A stretch of 64,000 nt of DNA from Winogradskyella eximia (GCF_003386165.1 NZ_QRDV01000001.1:372001-436000); one strand, 5' to 3'. Positions 26,551 through 36,205 are shown, counted from the stretch's first letter. Notes: generated by a model not told the origin, from the sequence alone. A program made the numbers and translations.

Positions 26551-26565
26551 AGGTTAATTTTTTAA

Positions 26566-28293
26566 TTAATTTGGTTCGGTGTAATAAATTTCTAAATACA
26601 CACGTTTTGTTTCATCTTCACTACTGTTGCCATGCAATATTGTACCTCTTGGTGTTAATATTGATCCTATTGGCACAGTAAAATCATTAGAGTTTTGTAC
26701 TTTTTTCTGTGTCAAACCTAAAGTAGAGTTTTCTAAATTAACACTTAGTGAAACTGCTAAACCAAGTTCGACATTTGTAGAATCTCGTACTAATAAATTA
26801 TTTATATGCTCTGTGATTCTTAATTTATATTTTACACCTTTATCATCATTAGATTCGTCTCGTTCTAATATTCCAAGGTGACTAAATTTAGAGAACGAAG
26901 GTAAGCTAGTGTTAGTTGCATCTAAAAAATAATCGATTAACGGTGTTTTATTGTCCATATCGTACAAGTAGAGTCGATTTGGTTCGTTGTCTGAGACTTC
27001 ATTTGCCATATCTAATTGATTTCTATCTACATAAAAAACAAGATTAGCTTCATTGACCAAACGTTTAGAACTTACAAATTTGCCATCTTCATCAGTTACT
27101 ACAAATTCATTTTTAAAATTTTCAAACGTATTTAATTCTGGAGCATCATCTAAATCTTCACCGTTAAAAAGTTTAATACCTGCAATTGATCCTTCCCCTC
27201 CTTTTAAATAGATTTTACTGTCTCCAGTTGTTGGTTCACCTGAATCAATTGGTGTAGTAAAATTATTATCATAAAAATTAATTCTATTTGGTCCAAAATT
27301 TAATACGTAAGAAGATGTGTCTGTATCGGTTCCGTCATCAGTTGCTGATGTAAGCTTTTTATAATAGATGGTAATATTAGCGTTTGAGCTACTTGCATCT
27401 AAAATAAGGAAACTACCTTCATTATTTATAGCTTCTGCCTTGAAATAAAGTCCTTTAAAATAGTTTAAAAAGTTATTTTGGTTACTTAAAACGGCATCTC
27501 CTTCTTTATCTATAATTTTATTTTGCCAAAAAGTTGGATCTAGCTTAACTCTGATACCTGGCGCTATTCTTTCCGTTACCTGTGGATCTGTGTCTTCATC
27601 ATCTTCGTCATCTGCTTCTTCTAATACATATACGTCATCAGTAATACTGATTTCGTTATTTGTAGCTCCATTACCGTAAGATGTTTGAAAATCTGGAATC
27701 AGAATAAGTTCTTCTCCTTCTAATGCCGCTGATAAAGACTCAGCAGCGGAAGAGCCTGTTTTATTTGAATAGTAAGCTTGGCTTTCGTTTACATCACCAA
27801 ATGGGTCAAAATCTCTAATAAAATAATTATTTTCAAAGATTCTTAACTTTATTGATTTGTAAGTATCATCTTTAGGTAATATTGAGTCTACCTCATAAGT
27901 TACATTGCCATCATCATCAAACCCAGTACTAGTACTAAAAAATGGAATGGTAACTACAACAGAGTCTATTATGGTACCATCTCCAAAGTCTGGATCGTAA
28001 GAACTTGCAGAAAGTTGAGTTACAAAACTAGCAGTTGTTCTTCCGTAAACATCATCATAAAGTCCTAAGGTGCTTAATCCAAGTCCGTTTGTTTGTACAG
28101 GCTTATCATTAGGATTTAAAGCTTTAGTATATGTTATGATATTGTGTTTTTCAGAAAGAATATCAAAATTAGTAGCAATGTCGTTATTTATAACATCAGA
28201 TTCTAACGTTGCATAATCTTCATCACAAGCTATAAATGTAAAGGCAATTAAACCAAAAGCTAGAATTTGTAAGGCAATTTTATTTTTTTTCAT
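26566..28293 (-). CDS. DUF4270-type lipoprotein
   Basis: A 575-residue lipoprotein with signal peptide and lipobox FIAC (Cys23), followed at once by DED, an acidic stretch consistent with surface export. The body is rich in Asp, Ser and beta strands, with the family start DEDYATLESDVI and IDSVVVTIPF. It belongs to the Bacteroidota DUF4270 family, whose function is not known. It lies between the glycogen synthase-like gene and glmS, an arrangement I recall as common in flavobacteria, but no role follows from it. Confidence 0.8.
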   Translation of the reverse strand: MKKNKIALQILAFGLIAFTFIACDEDYATLESDVINNDIATNFDILSEKHNIITYTKALNPNDKPVQTNGLGLSTLGLYDDVYGRTTASFVTQLSASSYDPDFGDGTIIDSVVVTIPFFSTSTGFDDDGNVTYEVDSILPKDDTYKSIKLRIFENNYFIRDFDPFGDVNESQAYYSNKTGSSAAESLSAALEGEELILIPDFQTSYGNGATNNEISITDDVYVLEEADDEDDEDTDPQVTERIAPGIRVKLDPTFWQNKIIDKEGDAVLSNQNNFLNYFKGLYFKAEAINNEGSFLILDASSSNANITIYYKKLTSATDDGTDTDTSSYVLNFGPNRINFYDNNFTTPIDSGEPTTGDSKIYLKGGEGSIAGIKLFNGEDLDDAPELNTFENFKNEFVVTDEDGKFVSSKRLVNEANLVFYVDRNQLDMANEVSDNEPNRLYLYDMDNKTPLIDYFLDATNTSLPSFSKFSHLGILERDESNDDKGVKYKLRITEHINNLLVRDSTNVELGLAVSLSVNLENSTLGLTQKKVQNSNDFTVPIGSILTPRGTILHGNSSEDETKRVYLEIYYTEPN

Positions 28294-28301
28294 AGGTAAT
28301 A

Positions 28302-29114
28302 TTAACTGTTTAATACAGTGTTGTTGTAAAAATCTGTGTATGGATCTGCAAATTCTTCAATAGAATAGTAGTCTAATACAGGTTTTGTTAAGTCGTTTAA
28401 ATAAGTATCTAATTCTTCTGGTAATTCTTTTGAACCTCTTATAATGGCATCAGAATTATCTATCGCAATTTTCATTAAATTAGTATAATTAGGCTGTTCT
28501 AAGAGTTTTGTGGCTTTTGCATCCAAATCGTCAAAATTCACTTTAGATAGCATGTTTTTATCTAACGTTCCTTCAAAGCTTTGATTGTATACTGAGGTAA
28601 TTATTTTACTTTCAGTAAATAAAGGTTCTGTTTTATAAAACTCTTTTAGGTATAATGGTAGTAGCGAAGCTAGCCATCCATTGACATGAATAATGTCAGG
28701 AGCCCAATTCAATTTTTTTACTGTTTCTATAACGCCTTTTGCGAAGAAAATAGCACGTTCGTCATTATCTGAAAACAATTGTCCGTTTTCATCAGTTAAT
28801 GTGGCCTTTCTTTTAAAATAATCTTCATTATCAATAAAATAAACCTGAATACGCTCTTTAGGAATAGAAGCCACTTTAATAATCAATGGCATATCTAAGT
28901 CATTAATCACTAAATTAATTCCAGAAAGTCTTATAACTTCATGTAATTGGTGTCGTCTTTCATTGATATTTCCAAAGCGAGGCATAAATATTCTAATCTG
29001 ACCTCCTTGTTTGTTTACCATTCTAGGAGCTTCAAAGGACATTGAAGAAATTTCTGTTTCTGGTAAATATGGAACAACTTCCGAGGACACATACAATATT
29101 CGTTTATCTTTCAT
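28302..29114 (-). CDS. Glycogen/starch synthase N-terminal-like protein (half length)
   Basis: A 270-residue protein matching only the N-terminal GT5 domain of glycogen synthase (usual length about 480). The start KRILYVSSEVVPYLPETEIS is typical, but the ADP-glucose lysine motif KxGGL is not evident; the region reads NKQGGQIRIFMPRFG. IIHVNGWLASLLPLYL corresponds to the conserved HxHDW region. The C-terminal Rossmann half is missing, so normal glucosyl transfer is doubtful. I choose the ATG at 29114: the TAATTTTG element (29152-29159, minus) lies 1 nt before the longer frame's ATG at 29150, so that start cannot be used. It leads a minus operon with DUF4270 and glmS. Confidence 0.8.
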   Translation of the reverse strand: MKDKRILYVSSEVVPYLPETEISSMSFEAPRMVNKQGGQIRIFMPRFGNINERRHQLHEVIRLSGINLVINDLDMPLIIKVASIPKERIQVYFIDNEDYFKRKATLTDENGQLFSDNDERAIFFAKGVIETVKKLNWAPDIIHVNGWLASLLPLYLKEFYKTEPLFTESKIITSVYNQSFEGTLDKNMLSKVNFDDLDAKATKLLEQPNYTNLMKIAIDNSDAIIRGSKELPEELDTYLNDLTKPVLDYYSIEEFADPYTDFYNNTVLNS

Positions 29115-29151
29115 AAATCTGCTGCTTTTGAAATTAATGGTAAAAAACATG

Positions 29152-29159
29152 CAAAATTA
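29152..29159 (-). promoter_or_regulatory. -7 element of the glycogen synthase-like operon
   Basis: The minus strand reads TAATTTTG, a perfect TAnnTTTG. It rules out the ATG at 29150 as the start. Confidence 0.55.
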
Positions 29160-29190
29160 CAAAAATTTGTGCAGATTGCTAGTATTATAT

Positions 29191-29198
29191 TATGTTTG
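29191..29198 (+). promoter_or_regulatory. -7 element of panC
   Basis: TATGTTTG, a perfect TAnnTTTG, 25 nt before the panC start; a TTG lies at 29167-29169, 21 nt upstream. It is arranged back to back with the minus promoter at 29152-29159. Confidence 0.55.
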
Positions 29199-29223
29199 CA
29201 TGCGTTAAACTTTTGTTACAGCA

Positions 29224-30075
29224 TTGAAAAACTATAATAATAAAATAGAATTAGCAACTCAGATTAGTACTTTAAAAGAAAAAGGCTATACAATTGGGTT
29301 TGTGCCAACAATGGGTGCCTTGCATAATGGGCATTTATCTTTGGTGAATAAAGGACTAAGTGAAAACGACTTTGTTGTTGTTAGTATTTTTGTGAATCCT
29401 ACGCAGTTTGATAATAAAGAAGACTTGGTGAAGTACCCAAGAACTTTAGAGGCTGATATGGCACTTTTAAAGCAGGTAAGTGATGATAAGATTATTATTT
29501 ATGCTCCCTCTGAAGATGATATTTATGGAGACCAAATACAATCGCAAAGTTTTACTTTTGATGGTTTAGAGCACGAAATGGAAGGTGCATTTAGATCGGG
29601 TCATTTTGATGGAGTTGGGACAATTGTAAAGCGTTTGTTTGAAATTGTAACACCAGATTCAGCCTATTTTGGAGAAAAAGATTTTCAGCAATTACAAATT
29701 ATAAGAAAGTTAGTTGAATTACATCAATTACCTGTAAATATTGTTGGTTGTCCAATTCATAGAGCAGAAGACGGTTTGGCTATGAGCTCTAGAAATGCAA
29801 GACTAACTGAAGCGCACAGAGATATAGCGCCATTTATATATAAAACACTAAATGTAGCTAAAGTAAAGTTTGGCACAAAAAGTGCTAAATATGTTACAGA
29901 TTGGGTTACAGAGCAATTTAAAAAACAGCCGCTTTTAGAGCTAGAGTATTTTATCATTGCAGATATAACAACCCTAAAAGAAGTAAAACGAAAATCAACA
30001 AAAAAGTCATATAGAGCGTTTATAGCAACATATGCAGGCGATATAAGACTAATAGATAATATTGCTTTAAATTAA
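29224..30075 (+). CDS. panC: Pantothenate synthetase
   Basis: Condenses beta-alanine with pantoate to give pantothenate, the coenzyme A precursor. It has 283 residues. The HxGH motif is in [11 protein letters not shown], the pantoate-binding segment in IFVNPTQF, and the KMSKS-like loop in AMSSRNARL. The start is TTG at 29224; no in-frame ATG exists before the HxGH motif, and this start gives the usual distance to it. panD follows after 13 nt, so the two pantothenate genes are together. Confidence 0.95.
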   Translation: MKNYNNKIELATQISTLKEKGYTIGFVPTMGALHNGHLSLVNKGLSENDFVVVSIFVNPTQFDNKEDLVKYPRTLEADMALLKQVSDDKIIIYAPSEDDIYGDQIQSQSFTFDGLEHEMEGAFRSGHFDGVGTIVKRLFEIVTPDSAYFGEKDFQQLQIIRKLVELHQLPVNIVGCPIHRAEDGLAMSSRNARLTEAHRDIAPFIYKTLNVAKVKFGTKSAKYVTDWVTEQFKKQPLLELEYFIIADITTLKEVKRKSTKKSYRAFIATYAGDIRLIDNIALN

Positions 30076-30076
30076 T

Positions 30077-30084
30077 TATCTTTG
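30077..30084 (+). promoter_or_regulatory. -7 element of panD
   Basis: TATCTTTG, a perfect TAnnTTTG, begins 1 nt after the panC stop and ends 4 nt before the panD ATG. If used, panD has its own leaderless transcript. Confidence 0.45.
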
Positions 30085-30088
30085 TGGT

Positions 30089-30439
30089 ATGCAAATTCAA
30101 GTTGTAAAATCAAAAATTCATCGTGTAAAAGTTACAGGAGCAGCGTTAAACTATATTGGTAGTATTACTATCGATGAAGATTTAATGGAGGCAGCTAATA
30201 TTATACAAGGTGAAAAAGTTCAGATTGTAAATAATGATAATGGTGAACGTCTAGAAACGTATTGTATTCCAGGTCCAAGAAAAAGTGGTGAAATAACTTT
30301 AAATGGAGCTGCAGCAAGAAAAGTTTCTGTAGGAGATACTTTAATACTTATTACTTATGCGTTTATGGATATAGAAGACGCTAAAGTGTTTAAGCCTTGT
30401 TTAGTATTTCCAGACGAAGCGACTAACCTGTTAAAATAG
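30089..30439 (+). CDS. panD: Aspartate 1-decarboxylase proenzyme
   Basis: Makes beta-alanine from aspartate for PanC. This pyruvoyl enzyme cleaves itself before Ser25; the site YIGSITID (Gly24-Ser25) and Lys9 are intact, as is the C-terminal domain ([20 protein letters not shown]). At 116 residues it is of family length. It follows panC and precedes a GTG-started membrane protein by 4 nt. It may be read both from panC and from its own promoter at 30077-30084. Confidence 0.95.
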   Translation: MQIQVVKSKIHRVKVTGAALNYIGSITIDEDLMEAANIIQGEKVQIVNNDNGERLETYCIPGPRKSGEITLNGAAARKVSVGDTLILITYAFMDIEDAKVFKPCLVFPDEATNLLK

Positions 30440-30443
30440 ACAG

Positions 30444-31403
30444 GTGAGTAAGCCTAAATCTATCCTAAAAGTAGTTTTACCTTTACTCTTGGGAGTAGGA
30501 CTAGTTTGGTATTCTTTATCAAAAATTTCCATTCCTATATTAGTACAATATTTTAAAGATGCTGATTATAGTTGGATTGTTCTTGGTGTCGTTCTAGGTA
30601 TTCTTAGTCACGCGTCTAGAGCTTATCGTTGGCTTTATATGGCAGAACCTTTAGGTTTTAAGCCTAAGTTTGCCAATAGTTTTATGGCCGTTTATGCAGC
30701 CTATCTTATTAATTTTACCATTCCACGTGCTGGAGAAATAGCCAGAGCTTCAATTCTAACCAATTATGAAGGGATTCCTTTTGATAAAGGTTTTGGAACA
30801 ATTGTGGCGGAGCGAATTGCAGATACCATTATGCTGTTGTTAATAATTGCGATAGCTTTTTTCTTAGAATTTGAATTTATTTATAATTTTTTTGCCGAAA
30901 AATTTAATCCAACGTCATTACTGTTTGGTGGTGCTATCTTATTATTTGGTGTTTTTACTTTGTTTTTATTTATAAAGAAGAGCAATTCTAAATTTGCTTT
31001 AAAAGTAAAAGGGTTTGTTTCTGGTCTTTTAGAAGGTGTATTAAGTATTTTTAAGATGAAAAAGAAATGGGCTTTTATAGGTCATACTTTATTTATCTGG
31101 TGCTTATACGTACTTATGTTTTATGTTACTACGTTTGCATTGCCTGAATTAGAAAATATTTCTATAGCAGCAGTTCTTATTGGATTTATACTCGCAAGTT
31201 TTAGTATTGCAGCTACAAATGGAGGTATTGGTTCTTTTCCAGAAGCTATAGTGATTGCTTTAACATTATTTGGTATGGCAGAAGATCCAAGTAGAGCTTT
31301 TGGCTGGATTATGTGGTCTACTCAAACTTTGGTTATAATCGTTATTGGTGGTCTATCATTGTTATACTTACCGGTTTACAACAGAAAGAAAACAACAGTA
31401 TAG
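30444..31403 (+). CDS. Flippase-like integral membrane protein (UPF0104/LPG synthase TM type)
   Basis: A 319-residue polytopic membrane protein with about eight helices. The motifs PRAGEIARA, VAERIADT and NGGIGSFPEA are typical of the membrane domain shared with lysylphosphatidylglycerol synthases and the UPF0104 family. The catalytic aminoacyl-transfer domain is absent, so it is probably a lipid or sugar transporter rather than a synthase. It starts with GTG at 30444, 4 nt after panD, so it is cotranscribed. Substrate unknown. Confidence 0.82.
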   Translation: MSKPKSILKVVLPLLLGVGLVWYSLSKISIPILVQYFKDADYSWIVLGVVLGILSHASRAYRWLYMAEPLGFKPKFANSFMAVYAAYLINFTIPRAGEIARASILTNYEGIPFDKGFGTIVAERIADTIMLLLIIAIAFFLEFEFIYNFFAEKFNPTSLLFGGAILLFGVFTLFLFIKKSNSKFALKVKGFVSGLLEGVLSIFKMKKKWAFIGHTLFIWCLYVLMFYVTTFALPELENISIAAVLIGFILASFSIAATNGGIGSFPEAIVIALTLFGMAEDPSRAFGWIMWSTQTLVIIVIGGLSLLYLPVYNRKKTTV

Positions 31404-31444
31404 AAATATTTTTTAACTTGCTTTAAATTTAATCAGTTTTATAT

Positions 31445-32593
31445 ATGAAGAATTTTTATTCACTTGTAATCGTTTTTTTTATCGTTTTAAATATACAAGC
31501 TCAAGCTATATATAAAACTATTGATTCTGAAAGGCTTGGTGAAAAACGCGAATTAAAAATTCAATTGCCAAGAAATTACGATCCAGATGAGAAGCGATCA
31601 TATCCATTAATCATTGTTTTAGATGGAGATTATTTGTTTGAGCCTGTTGCAGGTAATATTGACTACCAATCGTATTGGGAAGATATTCCAGATTGTATTG
31701 TCGTAGGTATTAATCAAGCAGATACAAGGTCTAATGACTTATTTTACGATACAGAAAGTTATTTTCCTAAAGATTCAGGCGCGCAATTTTATGAATTCAT
31801 TTCAGCAGAATTACTGCCTTATATTGAAAAAAACTATAAAGCTTCTAACTTTAGAATTATTTTTGGGCACGATCTAAGTGCTAATTTTATTAACTATTTT
31901 CTCTTTAAGGATAATCCTCTTTTTAGAGCCTACGTTGCATTTAGTCCTGAGTTGGCACCAGAAATGGGGACTAGATTACAGCAGCGTTTGTCTGAAATGA
32001 CCCAAGAGGTCTTTTATTATATGGCAACTTCAGATGCAGATATAAAAACCTTAAGGGCTTCAACTTTAGAAACAAATGCACTTATTTCAACCATAGAAAA
32101 TGATAAGCTTCTTTATAAGTTTGATGATTTTGAAGATGCAAATCACTACGCATTGGTAGGACGAGGAATCCCTAAAGCTTTAAATGAGATTTTTGGACTT
32201 TTTAAACCAATAAATGCAAAAGAGTATAAAGAAAAATTATTACCATATGAAGGTTTATCTTTTGATTATCTGATTAAAAAATATGAGGATATTGAGCATT
32301 TCTATGGATTTGAAAAAAAATTAATTGAAAATGATATTAGAGCAATTGCTGCTGCTTCTAATAAAAAAGAGGATTTAGAATCTTTAGAAAAATTAGCAAA
32401 ATTAGTTAAGAAAGAATTTCCCGATTCTATGTTAGGTGCTTATTACTTAGGTATGTACTACGAAAAAGAAGGGAACTATAAAAAGGCGTTGTTACAATAC
32501 AAAGGAGGTTTACTGCTACAGCCCTCACAATCTGTAGATAAGGAGGTTATGCTCGAAAAAATGTACGATGCAGAAGAGGCGCTAAACAATTAA
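31445..32593 (+). CDS. Esterase-like alpha/beta hydrolase plus TPR, Asp at nucleophile position (first copy)
   Basis: A 382-residue secreted protein (signal peptide 1-20, NIQAQA) of the esterase D/IroE type. The core (about 25-260) has VLDGDYLFEPVAG and the C-terminal His in ANHYALV. The nucleophile elbow should be GHSxG, but here it is GHDLS, with Asp143 in place of Ser. A helical TPR-like tail (about 300-380, YYLGMYYEKEGNYKKAL) follows. The next gene is a paralog with the same Asp at the same residue number. Either the fold has become a binding protein or it uses an Asp nucleophile as dehalogenases do. It follows the membrane protein by 41 nt. Confidence 0.85.
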   Translation: MKNFYSLVIVFFIVLNIQAQAIYKTIDSERLGEKRELKIQLPRNYDPDEKRSYPLIIVLDGDYLFEPVAGNIDYQSYWEDIPDCIVVGINQADTRSNDLFYDTESYFPKDSGAQFYEFISAELLPYIEKNYKASNFRIIFGHDLSANFINYFLFKDNPLFRAYVAFSPELAPEMGTRLQQRLSEMTQEVFYYMATSDADIKTLRASTLETNALISTIENDKLLYKFDDFEDANHYALVGRGIPKALNEIFGLFKPINAKEYKEKLLPYEGLSFDYLIKKYEDIEHFYGFEKKLIENDIRAIAAASNKKEDLESLEKLAKLVKKEFPDSMLGAYYLGMYYEKEGNYKKALLQYKGGLLLQPSQSVDKEVMLEKMYDAEEALNN

Positions 32594-32613
32594 ATGTATT
32601 TCATCGAAAAAAA

Positions 32614-32644
32614 TTGACAACTTGACGATAATTTAGTATGTTTG
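32614..32644 (+). promoter_or_regulatory. Promoter of the second esterase-like gene
   Basis: TTG at 32614-32616 and TATGTTTG at 32637-32644 are 20 nt apart and fit the Bacteroidota consensus TTG/TAnnTTTG. The leader before the ATG at 32672 is about 20-25 nt. Confidence 0.65.
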
Positions 32645-32671
32645 GAATCCCAAACCTAAACCTACTTAATT

Positions 32672-33871
32672 ATGAGAAAAACTATCCTATTAGTTTTTAC
32701 TTATCTCATATTTGCGTTTTCAACTGCGCAAGTAACCTATAAGGAGATATCTTCTGCTAGTCTTAATTCCGAACGGAAATTAAAAATTAAGCTACCTAAA
32801 AATTACAATCCAGATTCGGATGTAAAACATCCAGTGATTATTGTTTTTGATGGTGACTATCTTTTTGAACCTGTCGCTGGTCAAGTAGATTTTCAAACTT
32901 ACTTTGATGACATGCCAAGTTCTATTGTAGTTGGTATTATGCAGGGTGAAGATCGTTTTTATGATGCTTATTATGATCCTGCAACAGGACTGCCAACGGA
33001 ATCAGGACTTAGATTCCATAATTTTGTTTCAGATGAATTGTTACCTTATTTAGACAAGGAATATAATACAAGTAAATTTAGAGTTGCTGTTGGTCATGAC
33101 CGAATGGGTAATTTTATCAATTCATATTTGTTTAAAGAAGATCTATCGTTTCAGGCTTATGTATGTATTAGTCCAGATTTTGTGGGCTCATTAAGTAGTT
33201 TTGTTTCAAAACGTTTGACACTTTTTAAGGATGATGTCTTTTATTACATGGCAACTTCAGAAAAAGATATACCTCAAATACGAGAGAATATACTTGTAAC
33301 TAATGATCAGATTAAAGCGGTTGACAATAAACATTTAACTTATTATTTCGATGATTTTAATGGTGAAACACACTATACATTGGTTACTAGTGCTATTTCA
33401 AGATCTTTTGATAAAATTTTTGATATCTACACTCCATTAAGAGAAAAAGAATTAGAAGAAAAAGTGTTGCCTTATGAAGGTACTTTAGATCAATATTTAG
33501 TAGATAGATACAATAGAATTGAAAAATTATTCGGAATTGAAAAAGAGATTAGTGAAGAAGAGTTAGAGAAAGTAGCGAAAATTGCAGAGCAACGCGAAGA
33601 TTTACAATCACTATACAAACTAGGTAAGTTAGCCAATAAACTTCATCCAGAAACCTTATTAGGTACCTACTATTTAGCGCAATCAGCAGAACGTTTAGGT
33701 AAAACTAAAAAAGCTAAGAAATTATATGAATCTGCATTAGTATTAGACGATGCACTTAATATAGATAAGGAATACATAGCAACTAAAATCGAAGAGCTTA
33801 ATGTGGTGTTAGTAGATTTAGATGATGATATAGAAGACGAAGAAAAAGAAGAAGATAATGAAGAGAAGTAA
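32672..33871 (+). CDS. Esterase-like alpha/beta hydrolase plus TPR, Asp at nucleophile position (second copy)
   Basis: A 399-residue paralog of the preceding gene. It has a signal peptide (1-19, STAQ), the conserved segment VFDGDYLFEPVAG, and His in ETHYTLV. The nucleophile elbow is GHDRMG, again with Asp143 instead of Ser. A TPR-like tail follows, ending in a long acidic stretch (DDDIEDEEKEEDNEEK) that the first copy lacks. It has its own promoter (32614-32644), so the two copies may be regulated separately. Catalytic activity is uncertain; Fe-siderophore esterases are the closest known enzymes by motif order. Confidence 0.85.
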   Translation: MRKTILLVFTYLIFAFSTAQVTYKEISSASLNSERKLKIKLPKNYNPDSDVKHPVIIVFDGDYLFEPVAGQVDFQTYFDDMPSSIVVGIMQGEDRFYDAYYDPATGLPTESGLRFHNFVSDELLPYLDKEYNTSKFRVAVGHDRMGNFINSYLFKEDLSFQAYVCISPDFVGSLSSFVSKRLTLFKDDVFYYMATSEKDIPQIRENILVTNDQIKAVDNKHLTYYFDDFNGETHYTLVTSAISRSFDKIFDIYTPLREKELEEKVLPYEGTLDQYLVDRYNRIEKLFGIEKEISEEELEKVAKIAEQREDLQSLYKLGKLANKLHPETLLGTYYLAQSAERLGKTKKAKKLYESALVLDDALNIDKEYIATKIEELNVVLVDLDDDIEDEEKEEDNEEK

Positions 33872-34072
33872 AAAACACACCTTGTCTACCGATTATATTT
33901 TTGAAGCATTATATCAAAAATCAAAAGCATTTCTATTTTCTAATTTACCTTCAAAACTAGCTGCATTAAAAGTTTTGGCAATCGTAACTTGGTTTAAAGA
34001 CATCAACTAAATTTGTATTAATTTAGCTGTTCGAATTTTTAAACTAGATTTCCGATTTCTCGGAATGTGAAC

Positions 34073-35431
34073 ATGGCTAAAGTAAAAACAACTTTTTTTT
34101 GTCAGAATTGTGGTAGTCAATATGCCAAATGGCAAGGACAATGTACTTCTTGTAAGGAATGGAATACCATTGCAGAAGAAGTCATTCAAAAACCAGAAAA
34201 GAGCGATTGGAAAACTCCAACGTCAACTTCAAAACGCACATCAAAACCATTACTTATAAATGAGATTGATACATCGCAAGAAGCACGTTTAGATATGCAA
34301 GATGGCGAGTTTAATCGCGTTCTTGGTGGTGGAATGGTGCATGGTTCCTTAACACTTTTGGGTGGAGAACCAGGAATTGGAAAAAGTACACTTTTACTTC
34401 AAATTGCTTTAAAATTACAATACAAAACGCTTTATGTTTCAGGTGAAGAAAGCCAGAAACAAATAAAAATGCGTGCAGAACGTATTAATCCTAATAGCAG
34501 TAATTGCTATATTCTTACCGAAACCAAAACGCAAAATATTTTTAAGCAAATTGAAGCTTTAGAGCCAGATATTGTGGTTATCGATTCTATACAAACCTTA
34601 CATAGCGATTATATAGAATCGTCTGCAGGAAGTATTTCTCAAATAAAGGAATGTACAACTGAACTGATAAAATTTGCCAAAGAAACTGCAACACCAGTTT
34701 TACTAATTGGTCATATCACAAAAGATGGACACATTGCAGGTCCAAAAATTCTTGAGCATATGGTAGATACGGTTCTTCAATTTGAAGGCGACCGAAATCA
34801 TGTATTCAGAATTCTACGAGCTAATAAAAACCGATTCGGTTCTACTAATGAGTTGGGTATTTACGAAATGCAAGGTTCAGGATTACGAGAAGTGTCTAAT
34901 CCATCAGAAATATTAATTTCAGAAAAAGATGAAGAATTATCTGGTAATGCGGTCGCAGCGACATTAGAAGGATTAAGACCTCTAATGATTGAAGTACAAG
35001 CCTTAGTAAGTACAGCGGTTTACGGAACACCACAACGTTCTGCTACTGGTTTTAATGCCAAGCGACTAAATATGTTATTGGCTGTTTTAGAGAAACGAGC
35101 CGGTTTTAGGTTAGGAGCAAAAGATGTTTTTTTAAATATTACAGGTGGTATAACCGTTGACGATCCTGCTATAGATTTAGCCGTTGTTGCATCTATATTA
35201 TCTTCTAATGAAGATGTGGCTTTACCAAGTACCTATTGTTTTGCAGCAGAAGTAGGACTTTCTGGTGAGATAAGACCAGTGCAACGTGTAGAACAAAGAA
35301 TTTTAGAAGCCGAAAAATTAGGGTTTTCTACCATTTTTGTTTCCAAGTATAATAAAATAGCCTTAAAGAATACGGTTATTAAGATTCAATTGATTTCTAA
35401 GATTGAGGATTTGGTTGGATTTCTGGTTTAA
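34073..35431 (+). CDS. radA: DNA repair protein RadA
   Basis: A RecA-related ATPase that moves branch points in recombination repair. It has 452 residues from the ATG at 34073 (MAKVKTTFFCQNCG); the GTG two codons upstream is less likely. It shows an N-terminal C4 zinc finger (CQNCG and CTSCK), Walker A GEPGIGKST, the RadA-specific KNRFG motif, and a C-terminal Lon-like domain (GGITVDDPAIDLAVVASI). It is preceded by a 200-nt gap after the esterase-like gene and followed at 9 nt by a hypothetical membrane protein. Confidence 0.96.
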   Translation: MAKVKTTFFCQNCGSQYAKWQGQCTSCKEWNTIAEEVIQKPEKSDWKTPTSTSKRTSKPLLINEIDTSQEARLDMQDGEFNRVLGGGMVHGSLTLLGGEPGIGKSTLLLQIALKLQYKTLYVSGEESQKQIKMRAERINPNSSNCYILTETKTQNIFKQIEALEPDIVVIDSIQTLHSDYIESSAGSISQIKECTTELIKFAKETATPVLLIGHITKDGHIAGPKILEHMVDTVLQFEGDRNHVFRILRANKNRFGSTNELGIYEMQGSGLREVSNPSEILISEKDEELSGNAVAATLEGLRPLMIEVQALVSTAVYGTPQRSATGFNAKRLNMLLAVLEKRAGFRLGAKDVFLNITGGITVDDPAIDLAVVASILSSNEDVALPSTYCFAAEVGLSGEIRPVQRVEQRILEAEKLGFSTIFVSKYNKIALKNTVIKIQLISKIEDLVGFLV

Positions 35432-35440
35432 GAAAGTAAT

Positions 35441-36067
35441 ATGAAAAAAATAAAAGAAATAGTTTTTCAAAAAAAAAATGTATTTATCGCTATTTTATTT
35501 TTGAGTTTCTTTCCCGTTAGAGCACTATTCTATAATGGTATTTATTATTTTTTTGATTTAATTCTGAATTCAGGTGTAGTTTCCAATATTTACAGTTTTA
35601 ATTACATGGGAAATCTTATGGGCTGTCTTGAAATTCAGCAAGTTCAAGAAGCTTTGGGTGCAGGAGCTAATATGTACTATTCTATAGTTTTTAATTTTTT
35701 GTTTTTAGTGTCTTTTTTGAGTGGTTTAATTTTAATTAAGAGAATTAAAAGTAGTAATGATTTTAGCCTTATCAATTGGTTTCTTTTAATGTTGTTTAGT
35801 TTTTCTTTATTTGACGCTTTAGAGTTTTTTATAATGTCTTTGCCTTCCATTATTGAATTTGGCGGATTATTTAAGGTAACAGCACGTTGGGTAGCTCTTA
35901 TAGAGTTTTCTATAATATTATTAATGGCTATTTATTTGTTTTATATAATTTTTTATAAAAGTGTGAAAGTTCGAATATTGCTCATCGTTCTACCAACTTC
36001 ATTTATTAGTTTTGTGGTGTGGTATAGTTATTTGGGGCCTCATCTCTTACCAGTAAAAATATTGTAG
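35441..36067 (+). CDS. Hypothetical polytopic membrane protein
   Basis: A 208-residue protein with about five predicted helices (about 14-34, 82-100, 110-128, 150-172, 178-195) and a positively charged N-terminus (KKIKEIVFQKKN). No motif or family is recognised. It starts 9 nt after the radA stop, so it is likely cotranscribed with radA, but no functional link is known. There is a gap of 138 nt before ileS. Confidence 0.65.
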   Translation: MKKIKEIVFQKKNVFIAILFLSFFPVRALFYNGIYYFFDLILNSGVVSNIYSFNYMGNLMGCLEIQQVQEALGAGANMYYSIVFNFLFLVSFLSGLILIKRIKSSNDFSLINWFLLMLFSFSLFDALEFFIMSLPSIIEFGGLFKVTARWVALIEFSIILLMAIYLFYIIFYKSVKVRILLIVLPTSFISFVVWYSYLGPHLLPVKIL

Positions 36068-36205
36068 ATTTTTTTTAGTTTAATGTTTGTTACTTACAAT
36101 TTCAACAAAGAACATTCAATCCCTTGTAGTTGCCTTTTTTAACGAAAGCCATCTAATATTTCCACAAAATTCTGTAATTTCGCACCTCGAAAAGAAAACA
36201 GAATA

